Shown here: piece by piece, positions 4,876 to 5,801 of the stretch | How the letters are laid out: each line of letters starts with the position of its first letter | How positions within the stretch are numbered: the first letter of the stretch is position 1 | From: Pseudomonadota bacterium | GTDB taxonomy: Bacteria; Pseudomonadota; Gammaproteobacteria; Burkholderiales; Burkholderiaceae_C | DNA: 5,801 bases | Direction of reading: 5' to 3' | NCBI GenBank assembly: GCA_018241985.1 | Contig: JAFECV010000155.1 | Coordinates: 1 to 5,801 of the forward strand | Notes under the pieces: generated by a model | What the model was told of the DNA's origin: nothing | The model's input: the letters and a program-made list of their open reading frames with translations, nothing else | The model's database searches: none | Program-made: the position numbers and the translations under genes

Positions 4876-5801
4876 TCAGGCGACGGCTTCCGCCTTGTGG
4901 CCGTGGCGCGCGCCGTTCGCGGCCGCCTTGAACGGGTCGTGCCCGACGCGGCGCAGCGTGTCGATGAAATGCTCGGCCGGCGACAGGCGCAGCGCGCGGT
5001 AGGTCCCGAGCACGGCCTCGATCACGTCGGGCACCTCGGCCGCCGAGAACGACGGGCCGACCACCTTGCCGCCGATCGCCGGGCCGGACAGGTTGGAGCC
5101 GTCGGCGCCGCCGAGCGTGATCTGGTACCACTCCTTGCCGTCCTTGTCGACGCCGAGGATGCCGATGTGGCCGCTGTGGTGGTGGCCGCAGGAGTTGATG
5201 CAGCCGCTCATGTGCAGGTCGATCGGCCCCAGGTCGAACACCTCGTCCAGGTCCTGGTAGCGCGCGGTGATCGCCGCGGCGATCGGCAGCGACCGCGCAT
5301 TCGCCAGCGAGCAGAAGTCGCCGCCGGGGCAGACGATCATGTCGCTGATCAGGCCGATGTTCGGTTGCGCCAAGCCGAGCTTGCGCGCCGCTTCGTAGAG
5401 GGCGGGCAGGTCGCTCTCGAACACCCAGGGCAGCATCGCGTTCTGCTCGTGCGTGAGGCGCGCCTCGCCGGCACTGAACTGGTCGGCCAGCGCGGCCAGG
5501 CCGTCCATCGTGTCGGCCTCGACGTCGCCGGGCGCCAGGCCCACGCGCTTGAGCGACAGCGAGACGGCGCGCATGCCGGGCAGGCTATGGCCGCGCACGT
5601 TCTGCTTGAGCCAGCGCTGGTAGAGCTGGCCTTGCGTGTTGACCGAGGACGGCAGATTGGCGGCTTTGAGTTCGGGCACGACGAAGAACGAGGTCACCCG
5701 ATCCAGTTCGGCCCGGGTGATGGTGTGCGGCGCGCCGTCCTGCTCGACGATGGCCTTGTATTCCGCCTCCACGTCGTCGATGAATTTCTGGCCCTCGGCC
5801 T
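4876..5801 (-). CDS. cysI: Sulfite reductase haemoprotein, C-terminal part (5' end cut by window edge)
   Basis: The frame is open to the right edge, giving 307 visible residues that begin AEGQKFIDDVEAEYK; the N-terminal portion of a protein usually about 550-600 aa lies outside the window. A GTG at 5772 is only an internal Val codon. The enzyme reduces sulfite to sulfide with six electrons using coupled sirohaem and [4Fe-4S] centres. The four cluster ligands are present: CPGGDFC (codons at 5331 and 5313) and CINSC (codons at 5202 and 5190), followed by GHHHSGHIGILGVDK. EARLTHEQN upstream is a sirohaem-pocket motif. The family is shared with assimilatory nitrite reductase; neighbours cysH, cysD and cysN argue for sulfite. 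No flavoprotein cysJ is visible, so ferredoxin may be the donor. DUF934 follows 22 nt downstream. The promoter would lie outside the window. Confidence 0.95.
   Translation of the reverse strand, partial: AEGQKFIDDVEAEYKAIVEQDGAPHTITRAELDRVTSFFVVPELKAANLPSSVNTQGQLYQRWLKQNVRGHSLPGMRAVSLSLKRVGLAPGDVEADTMDGLAALADQFSAGEARLTHEQNAMLPWVFESDLPALYEAARKLGLAQPNIGLISDMIVCPGGDFCSLANARSLPIAAAITARYQDLDEVFDLGPIDLHMSGCINSCGHHHSGHIGILGVDKDGKEWYQITLGGADGSNLSGPAIGGKVVGPSFSAAEVPDVIEAVLGTYRALRLSPAEHFIDTLRRVGHDPFKAAANGARHGHKAEAVA

Noticed and set aside
1..5801. tRNA, rRNA, CRISPR array, insertion sequence or phage genes
   Set aside because: No regularly spaced direct repeats, transposase or integrase motifs, or tRNA-like sequence were seen on reading; the window is almost filled by metabolic genes on one strand.

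Overview
The window is GC-rich and every gene I can support lies on the minus strand, read from right to left. Gene content and order (cysI, DUF934, cysH, cysD, cysN, fdxA) are those of the assimilatory sulfate-reduction cluster of Betaproteobacteria. The protein sequences and a recognisable intergenic repeat between cysD and cysN point to Burkholderiales, probably Comamonadaceae (the Acidovorax/Variovorax/Rhodoferax group). The placement is inference; no rRNA or other marker is present.

Layout in transcription order: the C-terminal 307 residues of sulfite reductase haemoprotein CysI (cut by the right edge); a 141-aa DUF934 protein; CysH, with the Cys-Cys/CxxC iron-sulfur signature of an APS reductase; CysD, the small ATP sulfurylase subunit; a 127-nt gap holding a hairpin-rich repeat; CysN, the GTPase subunit, with no fused APS kinase; a 148-nt gap; FdxA, a 7Fe ferredoxin with all nine conserved cysteines; a short gap with a terminator-like hairpin and a good -10 box; and the N-terminal 191 residues of a DUF2239 protein, cut by the left edge and not captured by the supplied ORF list.

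Together CysDN would activate sulfate to APS, CysH would reduce APS directly to sulfite without PAPS, and CysI would take sulfite to sulfide. No flavoprotein partner (cysJ) and no cysC are visible, so FdxA is a candidate electron carrier, although only proximity supports this. DUF934/cysH and cysH/cysD overlap by ATGA, suggesting translational coupling. The operon promoter should lie beyond the right edge, upstream of cysI.

This is mostly a known pathway. The points worth a second look are the repeat inside the operon, similar AT-rich palindromes at the starts of DUF934 and cysN, the DNA-binding-like core of the DUF2239 protein, and inverted repeats over its promoter and ribosome binding site.
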